From positions 3,162,001 to 3,226,000 of the forward strand of contig NZ_JACCAS010000001.1 in the NCBI RefSeq assembly GCF_013409255.1: a stretch of 64,000 nucleotides of DNA, written 5' to 3'. The notes under the pieces were generated by a model. It saw only the letters and a list, made by a program, of their open reading frames with translations, made no database searches and was not told the origin of the DNA. Shown here piece by piece: positions 27,853 through 41,977 of the stretch (position 1 is the stretch's first letter; each line of letters starts with the position of its first letter). The DNA comes from Paraburkholderia bryophila (GTDB taxonomy: Bacteria; Pseudomonadota; Gammaproteobacteria; Burkholderiales; Burkholderiaceae). The position numbers and the translations under genes are program-made.

Positions 27853-29717
27853 TGAGCGCGGCGAAATTAGCGCGGATCGCGTGGTCGTATTGGGGCGTGG
27901 GACCGTTGTCGGGAGCGTGCGTTTTGCGCGGGGCTCGCTTGTCTCGTGTATTTCGCGTGTCTTGCGGCGGTCGAGTGTCCTGCGCATCATCTTCTACTGG
28001 TGAACGGGTAGCGGGCGTGTCTCGCTCGCTGCTTGCGTGCAGGCTGCAGCGCGGGCGTCGCGCGTGTCTCGGGCTGGTCGTCATCAGTTCGGCGTTGAGC
28101 GTCGGTATCGCGCGGGCTTCGCCGCCACCGTTGCCGCCGCTACCGGACTATATGTTGCGGGATGATCCGGTCGGGTCGCCGGACGCGTCGCACAACGCAC
28201 CGCCGTTGCCGCGCGAGGTTGCCGTCGAAGTGCCGAACCCGTTTCGCGACGACTCAGCGGAGACGACGGATGCGTCGAAGGCGGCAGCGTCCGCTGCGGC
28301 TGGTGGCGCCGACGGCATGGGCACGGTTGATGCGGCCACCGCCGACGCCGCAGCCGGCGCCACCGCCTCCCCGCTGCCCAAGCAACCCTTAATCCCAACC
28401 CGCGACGTCGCCTCCGCCTCCGCGCTCGAAGGCCCACCCACACCGCTACCGCCGGCCTCACGCCTCAGCGACGCCCCGAAAACCGCCGCCGACGCCAATC
28501 TCGCAGCCGACGACAAAGCGATCTCGCTGAACTTCCAGCGCGCCGAACTGGGCGCCGTGCTCAACGCGTTCGCGCAGTTCACCGGGCTGAACATCGTCGC
28601 GAGCGAAAGAGTGCGTGGCGCCGTCTCGTTGCGGCTCGACAAGGTGCCGTGGCGCACGGCGTTCGATACCTTGCTCGACGTCAACGGCCTCGCGATGGAG
28701 CGTCGCGGCAACGTGATCTGGGTCGCGCCGCAGGCCGATCTGGCCGCGCGCGAGCGGCAACGCTTCGAAGCGCACGCCCGCAGCGCCGATCTCGAACCGC
28801 TCGCCAGCCGCACGTTCCAGTTGCACTACGCGCGCGCCGAGGACGTGCGCCGCCTGCTGACCGGCTCCGGTAATCAGCGCGTGCTGTCCAAACGCGGCGC
28901 CGCCACCGCCGATCCGCGCACCAACCTGCTGTTCGTGACCGACCTCGAGGCGCGCGTCGCGCAGATCGCGGCGCTGCTCGGCTCCGTCGACCGGCCGACC
29001 CGCCAGGTATTGATCGAAGCGCGCATCGTCGAGGGCGAACACGGGTTCTCGCGCAATCTCGGCGTGCGGCTCTCGATGGCCGCCACGAGCGAAGACGGCT
29101 CGGCGCGCGGCCTGACCGGCGGCAAAGACGGCGCGGTTTATGATCTGTCGGCGCGACCCATCGCCGGTTTCGACGCCGCGACCGCCGGCTTGACGCTGTT
29201 CGCGGCTGCCGCGACGCGGCTCCTGAACATCGAGCTCAGCGCGCTGGAGGCCGAAGGCCGCGGGGAAATCGTCTCCAGTCCACGGGTCGTCACGGCCGAC
29301 CGGATGAAGGCGGTGGTCGAGCAGGGCACCGAGCTGCCGTACCAGGCGAAGGTGGGGCAGGGCGTGTCGGGCGTGCAGTTCCGTCGCGCGACGCTCAAAC
29401 TCGAGGTCGAGCCGCAAATCATGCCCGACGGCCGGGTCGTGCTGGACCTCGACGTCGCCAAAGACAGCGTCGGCGAACAGACCGACGCCGGCCCCGCGAT
29501 CAACACCAAACACGTGCAAACGCGGGTCGAAGTCGAGGATGGTGGTACGGTGTCGATCGGCGGAATTTACGCAACCGACGACCGGGACGATGTGACGCGG
29601 GTGCCGCTCCTGGGCAAAATACCGCTTTTGGGGGCGCTTTTCCGCCATCGGGCACATCGCGACCAGCGCAGCGAACTGGCGGTTTTCATCACGCCGCGCG
29701 TCGTGCAGATAAATTAG
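27849..29717 (+). CDS. pilQ: Type IV pilus outer-membrane secretin PilQ
   Basis: PilQ forms the outer-membrane channel through which the pilus exits. The 622-residue reading has an STN/secretin-N-type region ([21 protein letters not shown]; residues about 225-300) and an N1 domain ([16 protein letters not shown]). The C-terminal secretin beta-barrel includes [16 protein letters not shown] and [16 protein letters not shown]. The hydrophobic signal is unusually deep (residues 71-90, ending ARA-SPP), after 70 Arg/Cys/Ser-rich residues. The real start may therefore lie downstream of 27849, although ATG 27849 overlaps the previous stop as the other pil genes do. Confidence 0.9.
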   Translation: MMSAAKLARIAWSYWGVGPLSGACVLRGARLSRVFRVSCGGRVSCASSSTGERVAGVSRSLLACRLQRGRRACLGLVVISSALSVGIARASPPPLPPLPDYMLRDDPVGSPDASHNAPPLPREVAVEVPNPFRDDSAETTDASKAAASAAAGGADGMGTVDAATADAAAGATASPLPKQPLIPTRDVASASALEGPPTPLPPASRLSDAPKTAADANLAADDKAISLNFQRAELGAVLNAFAQFTGLNIVASERVRGAVSLRLDKVPWRTAFDTLLDVNGLAMERRGNVIWVAPQADLAARERQRFEAHARSADLEPLASRTFQLHYARAEDVRRLLTGSGNQRVLSKRGAATADPRTNLLFVTDLEARVAQIAALLGSVDRPTRQVLIEARIVEGEHGFSRNLGVRLSMAATSEDGSARGLTGGKDGAVYDLSARPIAGFDAATAGLTLFAAAATRLLNIELSALEAEGRGEIVSSPRVVTADRMKAVVEQGTELPYQAKVGQGVSGVQFRRATLKLEVEPQIMPDGRVVLDLDVAKDSVGEQTDAGPAINTKHVQTRVEVEDGGTVSIGGIYATDDRDDVTRVPLLGKIPLLGALFRHRAHRDQRSELAVFITPRVVQIN

Positions 29718-29823
29718 GGGCATGGCGCCGCCGCTCTCCAGCGGCGGCGCGCAGGCTCGACAAGGCAGCCGCTTTGCCAGTAAGCTGCGGCACGACCTAT
29801 ACCGGATTAGCCAGAGGACACCG

Positions 29824-30375
29824 TTGCAAGCGCGGGACGCACACGCCAATGTATTTTTTGTAGGGCTCATGGGGGCAGGAAAAACCACCGTGGGCCGGGC
29901 CATTGCGCGCCGTCTCGATCGCCCGTTCTTCGATTCCGACCACGAAATCGAAGCGCGCACGGGCGCGCGCATTCCGGTGATCTTCGAGCTGGAGGGCGAA
30001 GCGGGCTTTCGCGAGCGCGAGGCGAGCGTGATTTCCGAGCTCACCGGGCGCGAAAATATCGTGCTGGCCACCGGTGGCGGCGCGGTGCTGCGGCCGGAAA
30101 ACCGTGAATCATTGCAAAATCGCGGCGTGGTGATCTACCTGCGAGCCAATCCGCATGATCTCTGGCTGCGCACCCGGCGCGACAAGAATCGCCCGCTTCT
30201 GCAAACCGAAGACCCCAAGGCGCGTCTCGAAGCGCTCTACGAAGTGCGCGATCCGTTATATCGGGAATGCGCGCATTTCGTCATCGAAACCGGCCGGCCT
30301 TCGGTCAACGGCCTCGTCAATATGGTTCTGATGCAGCTCGAGATGGTCGGCGTCGCCAAACACCCTGCGTCATAA
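29824..30375 (+). CDS. aroK: Shikimate kinase
   Basis: AroK phosphorylates shikimate in the aromatic amino acid pathway. From the TTG at 29824 it has 183 residues: [20 protein letters not shown] with the Walker A loop, the Mg/shikimate motif DSDHEIE, and the lid region [13 protein letters not shown]. The TTG start is chosen because AGAGGA sits just upstream and the product matches family length. An in-frame reading from 29722 would add 34 unconserved residues. It overlaps the possible aroB start at 30375. Confidence 0.93.
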   Translation: MQARDAHANVFFVGLMGAGKTTVGRAIARRLDRPFFDSDHEIEARTGARIPVIFELEGEAGFREREASVISELTGRENIVLATGGGAVLRPENRESLQNRGVVIYLRANPHDLWLRTRRDKNRPLLQTEDPKARLEALYEVRDPLYRECAHFVIETGRPSVNGLVNMVLMQLEMVGVAKHPAS

Positions 30376-30383
30376 TGGACCGT

Positions 30384-31460
30384 ATGATTACCGTCAATGT
30401 CGAACTGGGCGAGCGCGCCTACCCCATCCATATCGGTGCCGATCTGCTCGGCCAGACCGCGTTGTTCGCACCGCATATTGCCGGCAGTTCGGTCACGATC
30501 GTCACGAATACCACCGTCGAGCCGCTTTACGGCGACAAGCTGCGCGCCGCACTCGCGCCGCTCGGCAAGCAGGTTTCCACGGTCGTTTTGCCGGACGGCG
30601 AAGCGTACAAAAACCTCGAGACTCTGAACCTGATTTTCGACGCGCTGCTCGGCTCGCGCGCCGATCGCAAGACCACGCTGATCGCTTTGGGCGGCGGCGT
30701 GATCGGCGATATGACGGGTTTTGCCGCGGCCTGCTACATGCGCGGCGTGCCGTTCATTCAGGTGCCGACTACGTTGCTGTCGCAGGTGGATTCGTCGGTG
30801 GGCGGCAAGACCGGCATCAATCATCCGCTCGGCAAGAACATGATCGGCGCGTTCTACCAGCCGCAAGCCGTGATCGCCGACATCGGCGCGTTGCGCACGC
30901 TGCCGGCGCGCGAACTGGCGGCGGGCGTCGCCGAAGTGATCAAGACCGGCGCGATTGCCGACGCCGGCTTCTTCAGCTGGATCGAAGCGAACGTTGCGGC
31001 GCTGAACGCCTGCGAGCCCGCGGCGCTGATCGAGGCGGTCAAGCGCTCGTGCGAGATCAAGGCGTCGGTGGTGGCGCAGGACGAGCGTGAAGGCGGACTG
31101 CGCGCGATCCTCAATTTCGGTCACACCTTCGGCCACGCGATCGAAGCCGGGCTCGGCTACGGCGAATGGCTGCACGGCGAGGCGGTCGGCTGCGGGATGG
31201 TGATGGCGGCGGATCTGTCCGTCCGCATGGGCTATCTCGACGAGACCGCGCGCAAACGCCTGGTCGACGTGATCGTCGCCGCGCATTTGCCGACCCGGGC
31301 GCCCGCGCTCGGCGAGTCGCGCTATGTCGAACTCATGCAGGTCGACAAGAAGGCGGAAGCCGGCATGATCAAATTCATTCTGCTGAAGCGTTTCGGTGAG
31401 ACGCTGATCACCCAGGCGCCCGACGACGAGGTGCAGGCCACGCTGGCTGCCGCGATCTAA
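30384..31460 (+). CDS. aroB: 3-dehydroquinate synthase
   Basis: AroB is the NAD- and zinc/cobalt-dependent enzyme that converts DAHP to 3-dehydroquinate, the second shikimate-pathway step. The 358-residue protein has the NAD motif [15 protein letters not shown], the [17 protein letters not shown] segment and the metal histidines in [13 protein letters not shown] and [12 protein letters not shown] 30384 gives the family start [21 protein letters not shown] 30375, which overlaps the aroK stop as TAATG, would add three residues and couple translation. The pilQ-aroK-aroB order is common in proteobacteria. Confidence 0.96.
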   Translation: MITVNVELGERAYPIHIGADLLGQTALFAPHIAGSSVTIVTNTTVEPLYGDKLRAALAPLGKQVSTVVLPDGEAYKNLETLNLIFDALLGSRADRKTTLIALGGGVIGDMTGFAAACYMRGVPFIQVPTTLLSQVDSSVGGKTGINHPLGKNMIGAFYQPQAVIADIGALRTLPARELAAGVAEVIKTGAIADAGFFSWIEANVAALNACEPAALIEAVKRSCEIKASVVAQDEREGGLRAILNFGHTFGHAIEAGLGYGEWLHGEAVGCGMVMAADLSVRMGYLDETARKRLVDVIVAAHLPTRAPALGESRYVELMQVDKKAEAGMIKFILLKRFGETLITQAPDDEVQATLAAAI

Positions 31461-31531
31461 AGACGGCGGCTAGCCGGGCAAAGCATCACGCACCCGCGTC
31501 ACGAGGCGCCGTTTATGTTTCGGAGAACCCG

Positions 31532-32743
31532 GTGACAGACAGGCGCAGCGACGATGTAAAGCACGACCCGGCGGAGCCGGCCGGCACGGCGGCGCTCGGC
31601 GTGCTCACCCAGGAAGCACTCGAAGCGCACCTTGCGCCGTATGCGGCGCATTCGGCGCAGTCGCGCGGCCGCCGTTATCCGGAAGTCGCGCCCAGCGCCC
31701 GTACCGAATTCCAGCGCGACCGCGACCGCATCGTCCACTCCACGGCGTTCCGCCGGCTCGAATACAAAACGCAGGTCTTCGTGAATCACGAGGGCGACCT
31801 GTTTCGCACGCGTCTCACGCATAGCCTCGAAGTGGCGCAGATCGCGCGGTCGGTAGCGCGTAATCTGCGGGTCAACGAAGACCTCGTCGAAGCGATTTCG
31901 TTGGCTCACGATCTCGGCCACACGCCATTCGGCCATGCCGGTCAGGACGCGTTGAACGAATGCATGCGCGAGCACGGCGGCTTTGAACACAATCTGCAAA
32001 GTCTCGCGGTGGTCGACGATCTGGAAGAGCACTACGGCGCGTTCGACGGCCTGAACCTGTGCTTCGAAACGCGCGAGGGGATTCTCAAGCACTGTTCGCG
32101 GGAAAACGCGCGGCGCCTCGGCGCGCTGGGCGAACGCTTTCTCGAAGGCCGCCAGCCGTCTATCGAAGCGCAGATCGCCAACGTCGCCGACGAGATCGCG
32201 TACAACAACCATGACGTCGACGACGGCTTGCGCTCCGGCCTGCTCACGGTCGAGCAGCTTGCCGAAGTGGAGTTATGGCAGACGCACTACGAGGCGGCGC
32301 GCCGCGATTTTCCGCAGATCGAAGGACGCAGGCTGATTCACGAGACGGTGCGGCGCATCATCAATACGCTGATCGTCGATCTGATCGATACGACCAAGCT
32401 GAATCTGGTCCGCTACGCGCCGAACTCGCTCGACGCGGTGCGTGCCGCGCCCGTACTGGTCGCGCATAGCGACGCGATTGCCGCGCAGGCCGCGGTGCTC
32501 AAGCGTTTTCTGTTCAAGAACCTGTACCGCCATTACCGCGTGATGCGGATGGCCAACAAGGCGCGGCGCGTGGTGATCGGCCTGTTCAACGCGTTCACGG
32601 AAGATCCGCGGCTGCTGCCGCCGGGTTACCTCTCCGCTGACGGAGCGCAGCAAGCCCGTCTGATCGCGCATTACATCGCGGGGATGACGGATCGATATGC
32701 GCTGAAGGAGTATCAGCGGCTGTTCGTGATCGAAGACAACTGA
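31532..32743 (+). CDS. dgt: Deoxyguanosinetriphosphate triphosphohydrolase-like protein (HD domain)
   Basis: This 403-residue HD-superfamily protein resembles the Dgt-like dNTP triphosphohydrolases. The HD metal residues are in [19 protein letters not shown] and [19 protein letters not shown]. The [22 protein letters not shown] segment just before is the substrate-site signature, and [15 protein letters not shown] is also present. The start is GTG 31532 after CGGAGAA. Substrate specificity cannot be told from sequence. It is 71 bases after aroB and may be cotranscribed. Confidence 0.92.
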   Translation: MTDRRSDDVKHDPAEPAGTAALGVLTQEALEAHLAPYAAHSAQSRGRRYPEVAPSARTEFQRDRDRIVHSTAFRRLEYKTQVFVNHEGDLFRTRLTHSLEVAQIARSVARNLRVNEDLVEAISLAHDLGHTPFGHAGQDALNECMREHGGFEHNLQSLAVVDDLEEHYGAFDGLNLCFETREGILKHCSRENARRLGALGERFLEGRQPSIEAQIANVADEIAYNNHDVDDGLRSGLLTVEQLAEVELWQTHYEAARRDFPQIEGRRLIHETVRRIINTLIVDLIDTTKLNLVRYAPNSLDAVRAAPVLVAHSDAIAAQAAVLKRFLFKNLYRHYRVMRMANKARRVVIGLFNAFTEDPRLLPPGYLSADGAQQARLIAHYIAGMTDRYALKEYQRLFVIEDN

Positions 32744-32813
32744 TTGCGGCACGGCGCCGGCGTGGACCGGCGCCGCAACCTGCCCGCCGCAAACTACTGC
32801 AGGTTAGCGCGCG

Positions 32814-33194
32814 CTACCGCAAGCGCGACGCGAACAACGCCCCGGCAATCAGCGCAACGCCGCCGACGATCGCAATCGTCTGCCACGGGTTTTCATGCAC
32901 GTAGTCGTCGGCGTCGGCGATCGCGACTTCAGCGCGCTCGCGCACCGCTTCGCGCGTGTCGTTCAAACGTGCGCGCGCGGCTTCCAGCTGTTTGCGCAGT
33001 TTGCCGCGCAGCGCCACGGCGTCGGCCTGGGTGCCATCGGCCAAAGTGGATTCGAGTTCGGACATCAGCGTGCGCAGTTCGCCCGCGATATCTTCGGCCG
33101 CGTGGCGGCCGTGGCGTGCGATACGTTTTGCACGGCGGCTCGTGCTGGTCCAGGATTCGCCGAGGGCGTCTCGCGTATTCGGAAGTGCTGTCAT
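32814..33194 (-). CDS. DUF883 (ElaB/YqjD-type) membrane-anchored protein
   Basis: This 126-residue protein has a long amphipathic coiled-coil region (residues about 30-95, rich in Arg/Glu/Ala). A C-terminal membrane anchor (WQTIAIVGGVALIAGALFA) ends in SRLR. That layout and the ENPWQTI motif are those of the DUF883 family, whose E. coli members YqjD and ElaB are stationary-phase, ribosome-associated inner-membrane proteins. ATG 33194 has a CGGAG site upstream; the longer frame to 33296 lacks support. A ribosome-related role here is only inferred. Confidence 0.85.
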   Translation of the reverse strand: MTALPNTRDALGESWTSTSRRAKRIARHGRHAAEDIAGELRTLMSELESTLADGTQADAVALRGKLRKQLEAARARLNDTREAVRERAEVAIADADDYVHENPWQTIAIVGGVALIAGALFASRLR

Positions 33195-33389
33195 GGTCGC
33201 TCCGTCGATGAGGTGAAAGGTCCCACGCCTCGTCACACAGACGCACATCACGTCCACGACGCGGGAAACACCCTGCGGACGCAACTTTGGTGCCAAACCC
33301 GCGAGCGCGGCCCGATTGCCGCGCAGCCTTATTCGCGTCGCGCGGACGGCGGTCTCGCCGACGGCTATTCGTCAGCAGATATTGCACGA

Positions 33390-33432
33390 GCCGGTGCGAT
33401 TGCGGGTCAAATTTACAAACGCTCGCACCGGC
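33390..33432. promoter_or_regulatory. Inverted repeat around a -35-like element upstream of the DUF883 gene
   Basis: GCCGGTGCGA and TCGCACCGGC are perfect complements separated by 23 bases. The minus strand reads TTGACC within the spacer and a TGCAAT -10-like hexamer about 18 bases downstream of it. It could be an operator or a leader hairpin. Confidence 0.45.
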
Positions 33433-33480
33433 CCGGAAATAGGGCGCACGCGGCCAGCGTGCGGCCCCGGAGCACACACG

Positions 33481-33517
33481 AAACGAAAAACGCCGTCACT
33501 GGATATATGACGGCGTT
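33481..33517 (-). terminator. Terminator of ompW (minus strand)
   Basis: AACGCCGTCA and TGACGGCGTT form a perfect 10-bp stem with a 9-base loop. On the minus strand it is followed by TTTTTCGTTT, so it ends the ompW transcript. Confidence 0.8.
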
Positions 33518-33575
33518 GTCCAAGCCACGAAAATTCGACTACCCTAACTAAACGCGTCCCTATTTTCGCGAAGCG

Positions 33576-34301
33576 TTAGAAACGGTAACCGATGTTGACG
33601 TAGGAAACGATCGGGTTCAGCTTGATCTTGGTTTGCGACGTGGCGGTCAGCGTGCCGACCGGCGTATTTGCGGCGGTGGTCAGCTTGGCGGTCGTGCTGA
33701 GCGGCAGGTACGAGATCGAGACGCCCGCGAACCAGTGCTGATTGAACGCGTAAGTGAAACCGGCATTAAACACCGGCTCCCACGAACTATCCGTACTGAC
33801 GCTGGTCGGACCATGCAGAACATTGGCTTCAAACGCACCGTTGGTGATCTTCTGGTCGGTGAACCAGATGCGACTCACGCCAACGCCGAGATATGGGCGG
33901 AACGTAGCGGTCGGCGCGTTGAAATAGTACTTGAACAGCAGAGTCGGGCTCCACTGTTTTGCCGAGCCCAGCTTGCCGAATTGTTCGAGGCTGCCCGTGC
34001 CGTTCAGGTCGAAAGAAGGCGGGACGCCAATTACGAATTCGGTGGCGATGTGATCAGTGACGAAGTAGCCGGCGGTGAAGCCGAGCGTATCGGCGGAACC
34101 CAGCGATGCACCGGTGTTGGGTTCCGTAATGTTGGTGGGGCTGCCGCCAAGACTTGTGATTCTCAACGGTTCGCTGCTCGATTGAGGCGCAAGATGGAAC
34201 CAGCCTGTTGTGACGAAAAAGCTGCCGGCCGATTGCGCGTGCGCTGCCGTTGACATACAGGCTAGCGCCGCGAGCCCCGTTACGGCCTGTTTTAATTTCA
34301 T
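33576..34301 (-). CDS. OmpW family outer-membrane porin
   Basis: OmpW proteins are eight-stranded outer-membrane barrels that pass small hydrophobic molecules. The 241-residue protein has a signal peptide (MKLKQAVTGLAALACMSTAAHA) and the family segments DTLGFTAGYFVTDHIATEFVIG, QWSPTLLFKYYF and FRPYLGVGVSRIWF. The terminal strand ends in YRF with the expected C-terminal phenylalanine. ATG 34301 is preferred to the in-frame reading from 34358. The substrate is unknown. Confidence 0.92.
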   Translation of the reverse strand: MKLKQAVTGLAALACMSTAAHAQSAGSFFVTTGWFHLAPQSSSEPLRITSLGGSPTNITEPNTGASLGSADTLGFTAGYFVTDHIATEFVIGVPPSFDLNGTGSLEQFGKLGSAKQWSPTLLFKYYFNAPTATFRPYLGVGVSRIWFTDQKITNGAFEANVLHGPTSVSTDSSWEPVFNAGFTYAFNQHWFAGVSISYLPLSTTAKLTTAANTPVGTLTATSQTKIKLNPIVSYVNIGYRF

Positions 34302-34488
34302 ATGTGCTCCTCCAGAAAAGGCCCGCTCATTATGACTACAACGTTTGAAACAAACCATACGCGGCGGTTAGAGCTTTCTCCCTAAGCACCGCGCGGTTTC
34401 TGGCTCAGCCGCGCCGCGCCGAACGTAGAGCGCATGCGGCTTTTCGGACCTTCGGGTATGTACCAACGCGACTATCGGATACTCCAGC

Positions 34489-35196
34489 ATGGCACGGCTT
34501 GCACGTCTCTATGTCCCTGACCAGCCGCAGCACGTCATCCTCCGCGGGCTCGATCAGCAGCCCGCGTTCGTCGACGACCAGGACTACGAGCTTTTCATCG
34601 ACTGTTTGAAAGCGGCTTCGCGCGACCATCACTTATCGATTCACGCTTATGCGTTGATGCCGGGCGCGGTGCAACTGCTCGTCACCCCGACCGAGGAGTC
34701 GAGCCTGCCGAAGGCGATGCAGGCGGTAGGGCGCCGCTACGTGGCGCACTTCAACCGGCGTTACGCTCGTCGCGGCACGTTGTGGGAAGGACGTTACCGC
34801 GCCACGGTGATCGAAGGCGAGCGTTACTTTCTGCTGGCGAGCCGCGTCGTCGAAATGTGTCCGGTGCGCGCGCAACTGGTGAGCGCGCCGGAAGACTACC
34901 GCTGGTCGAGCTACCGTCATCACATCGGCCTGACGCTCGACAGCCTGATTACCGACCACCCGCTGTACTGGTCGCTCGGCAATACGCCGTTCGAACGGCA
35001 GCGCGCGTATCGCGATCTGTGCGAGCAGCCGCTCGACGAACGCGAAGCCAGTCAGCTTCAACAGGCCACGCTAAAAGGTTGGGTATTGGGCAGCGATACC
35101 TACCGCGAATGGGCGGCGCGGGCCGCCAACCGGCGCGTGTCGCCGCTGCCGCGCGGGCGGCCGCGCAAGGTGCGCGAGACGCCTCAGCAGCAATAA
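34489..35196 (+). CDS. Y1-transposase-fold (REP-associated family) protein with degenerate HUH motif
   Basis: This 235-residue protein resembles the Y1/TnpA-REP transposase family (PF01797-like). Family segments are MARLARLYVPDQPQHVILRG, FVDDQDYELFIDCL, HAYALMP and a later RRGTLWEGRYRATVIEGERYFL. The metal-binding MPNHVHLL motif reads MPGAVQLL (Ala60, Val61, Gln62), so both HUH histidines are gone. The basic C-terminus has an AT-hook-like PRGRPRK (221-227). No flanking inverted repeats or insertion-sequence ends are seen. It is probably a domesticated DNA-binding protein rather than an active transposase. It lies upstream of gltB. Confidence 0.8.
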   Translation: MARLARLYVPDQPQHVILRGLDQQPAFVDDQDYELFIDCLKAASRDHHLSIHAYALMPGAVQLLVTPTEESSLPKAMQAVGRRYVAHFNRRYARRGTLWEGRYRATVIEGERYFLLASRVVEMCPVRAQLVSAPEDYRWSSYRHHIGLTLDSLITDHPLYWSLGNTPFERQRAYRDLCEQPLDEREASQLQQATLKGWVLGSDTYREWAARAANRRVSPLPRGRPRKVRETPQQQ

Positions 35197-35223
35197 AAGC
35201 GTTTCGCAGCAAAGGGTTGCATC

Positions 35224-35254
35224 AAAACGGCATCTTCGCATGCCGTTTTCTTTT
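35224..35254 (+). terminator. Terminator after the Y1-fold gene
   Basis: AAAACGGCAT pairs with ATGCCGTTTT around CTTCGC and is followed by CTTTT. It separates this gene from gltB. Confidence 0.8.
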
Positions 35255-35304
35255 GCACTATTTTGATGTGGCACCAATAAAAATACACCGCAATGCACCA
35301 ACTT

Positions 35305-35310
35305 TATAAT
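35305..35310 (+). promoter_or_regulatory. TATAAT -10 hexamer candidate for gltB
   Basis: A perfect TATAAT sits about 190 bases before gltB in an AT-rich stretch. The sequence 17 bases upstream is not a recognisable -35, so an activator-dependent promoter is possible. Confidence 0.4.
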
Positions 35311-35500
35311 TGGGGATCGACCATCATGTTTTATTTGCTATTCCTTTGATTCGTCGCGTATATTCCGAATTCCGGCGCTTTTTGATACGCGTAGCATTTC
35401 AGCGTGTCCCGCTCAAAGCGCCGTCGCGGTTGCGGTTGCGAGCCGCGGCAATAGAAAAATGGTTTAACGGCCTGTCCGGCCCCCTACAGACGGTGTCCCC

Positions 35501-40204
<4,704 letters not shown>

Positions 40205-40346
40205 CCTGCCGCATCGCCGCACCGCTGGTCACGTTACCAGCGGGACGTCACCCTTAAGTCGTACCCGCCGCGCGCGGTCACCGTTAAACGGTGCCCCGTG
40301 GCGGGTGTAGATCACCCCACCTGATACAGATAGAGAAGAGAACCAC

Positions 40347-41816
40347 ATGGGCAAGGCAACCGGTTTTCTCGAGTTCGAACGTCGCCACGAGACGTACGAA
40401 GCTCCGCTCACGCGTGTGAAGCACTACAAGGAATTCGTCGCCGCACTGAGCGACGACGAAGCGAAGATTCAAGGCGCGCGTTGCATGGACTGCGGCATTC
40501 CGTTCTGCAACAACGGCTGCCCGGTGAACAACATCATCCCGGACTTCAACGACCTGGTGTTCCATCAGGACTGGAAGAACGCGATCGAAGTGCTGCACTC
40601 GACAAACAACTTCCCCGAGTTCACGGGCCGCATCTGCCCGGCGCCGTGCGAAGCGGCGTGCACGCTCGGCATCAACGACGACCCGGTCGGCATCAAGTCG
40701 ATCGAACACGCGATCATCGACAAGGCCTGGGCCGAAGGTTGGGTTGCGCCGTTACCGCCGAAGCACAAGACCGGCAAGAAGGTCGCCGTGGTCGGTTCCG
40801 GCCCCGCGGGTCTCGCCGTCGCGCAGCAACTGGCGCGCGCGGGGCACGATGTGACGGTGTTCGAAAAGAACGACCGGATCGGCGGTTTGCTGCGTTACGG
40901 CATTCCGGATTTCAAGCTGGAGAAGTGGCTGATCGATCGCCGCATGCGTCAGATGGAAGCGGAAGGCGTGACGTTCCGCGCCAACGTGTTCATCGGCCGC
41001 GCGGATTCGCTGCCGGACCACATCGGCAACACGGCGAAGGAAACCGTTACGCCGGCGGAGTTGAAGGAACAGTTCGACGCGGTGGTGATTGCCGGCGGTT
41101 CGGAAACGCCGCGCGATCTGCCGGTGCCGGGCCGCGAGCTGGAAGGCATTCACTACGCGATGGAATTCCTGCCGCAACAGAACAAGGTCAATGCCGGCGA
41201 CAAGGTCGCGAACCAGTTGCTCGCGAAGGCCAAGCATGTGGTCGTGATCGGCGGCGGCGATACGGGCTCGGACTGCGTGGGCACGTCGAATCGTCATGGC
41301 GCGAAGAGCGTCACGCAATTCGAACTGTTGCCGCAGCCGCCGGAAGAAGAGAACAAGCCGCTCGTGTGGCCGTACTGGCCGATCAAGCTGCGCACGTCGT
41401 CGTCGCATGACGAAGGCTGCGAGCGCGATTGGGCGGTTGCGACCAAGCGCCTCGAAGGCAAGAACGGCAAGGTCGAGAAGCTGATCGCGGCGCGCGTCGA
41501 ATGGAAGGACGGCAAGATGCAGGAAGTGCCGAACTCCGAATTCGAAATGAAGGCCGATCTGGTGCTGCTCGCCATGGGCTTCACGCAGCCGCTCTCGCCG
41601 GTGCTCGAAGCGTTCGGCGTCGACAAGGACGCGCGCGGCAACGTGCGCGCCGCGACCGAAGGCGACAAGGCGTATTACACGTCGGTGGACAAGGTGTTCA
41701 CGGCGGGCGATATGCGTCGCGGCCAGTCGCTGGTGGTGTGGGCGATCCGCGAAGGCCGTCAGTGCGCGCGTTCGGTGGATGCGTTCCTGATGGGGCATTC
41801 GGAACTGCCGCGTTAA
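40347..41816 (+). CDS. gltD: Glutamate synthase small subunit
   Basis: GltD is the FAD-containing NADPH-oxidising subunit that passes electrons to GltB. The 489-residue protein has the N-terminal [4Fe-4S]-binding cysteines ([29 protein letters not shown]). It also has the FAD-binding [17 protein letters not shown], the NADPH-binding [14 protein letters not shown] and the C-terminal FAD motif [20 protein letters not shown] 40347 gives the standard start. It is cotranscribed with gltB. Confidence 0.97.
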   Translation: MGKATGFLEFERRHETYEAPLTRVKHYKEFVAALSDDEAKIQGARCMDCGIPFCNNGCPVNNIIPDFNDLVFHQDWKNAIEVLHSTNNFPEFTGRICPAPCEAACTLGINDDPVGIKSIEHAIIDKAWAEGWVAPLPPKHKTGKKVAVVGSGPAGLAVAQQLARAGHDVTVFEKNDRIGGLLRYGIPDFKLEKWLIDRRMRQMEAEGVTFRANVFIGRADSLPDHIGNTAKETVTPAELKEQFDAVVIAGGSETPRDLPVPGRELEGIHYAMEFLPQQNKVNAGDKVANQLLAKAKHVVVIGGGDTGSDCVGTSNRHGAKSVTQFELLPQPPEEENKPLVWPYWPIKLRTSSSHDEGCERDWAVATKRLEGKNGKVEKLIAARVEWKDGKMQEVPNSEFEMKADLVLLAMGFTQPLSPVLEAFGVDKDARGNVRAATEGDKAYYTSVDKVFTAGDMRRGQSLVVWAIREGRQCARSVDAFLMGHSELPR

Positions 41817-41919
41817 ACGTCTCCGGTTGGTTTTTGCTGCCGCGCTGCGGTGGAAACCGGCTACTGCTTGCAGGAAGAGGTGGAGACGACAAGGCTGGAT
41901 TTTCGAGCCGTGAAAAAAC

Positions 41920-41954
41920 AAAGCCGGGCACCTGAGAGGGTGACCCGGCTTTTT
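41920..41954. terminator. Bidirectional terminator between gltD and dadA
   Basis: AAAGCCGGG pairs with CCCGGCTTT (41944-41952), with an inner CACC/GGTG stem. A-rich sequence before and TTTT after serve both convergent transcripts. Confidence 0.85.
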
Positions 41955-41977
41955 AGTGCTTTGCCGACAGCGCGTTG

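Larger units (their letters stand above)
33195..33575. other. 381-bp intergenic region: DUF883 promoter side and ompW terminator
   Basis: No gene is convincing here. It holds the upstream region of the DUF883 gene, including a 10-bp perfect inverted repeat (33390-33399 and 33423-33432) around a minus-strand TTGACC (33404-33409). It also holds the ompW terminator near 33481-33517. Confidence 0.6.
35197..35500. other. 304-bp gap: terminator and gltB promoter/leader
   Basis: It begins with a terminator (35224-35254). It then has an AT-richer stretch with TATAAT at 35305-35310, lacking a good -35 at 17 bases. A long leader of about 185 bases runs to gltB. An NtrC-box-like sequence lies at 35254-35270. 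No ORF is convincing. Confidence 0.6.

Noticed and set aside
34489..35196. Active insertion sequence
   Set aside because: The catalytic HUH histidines are missing, there are no terminal repeats, and the gene has normal composition and its own terminator.
35266..35285. Sigma-54 promoter at TGGCAC before gltB
   Set aside because: The -12 GC element is absent at the required spacing after TGGCAC.
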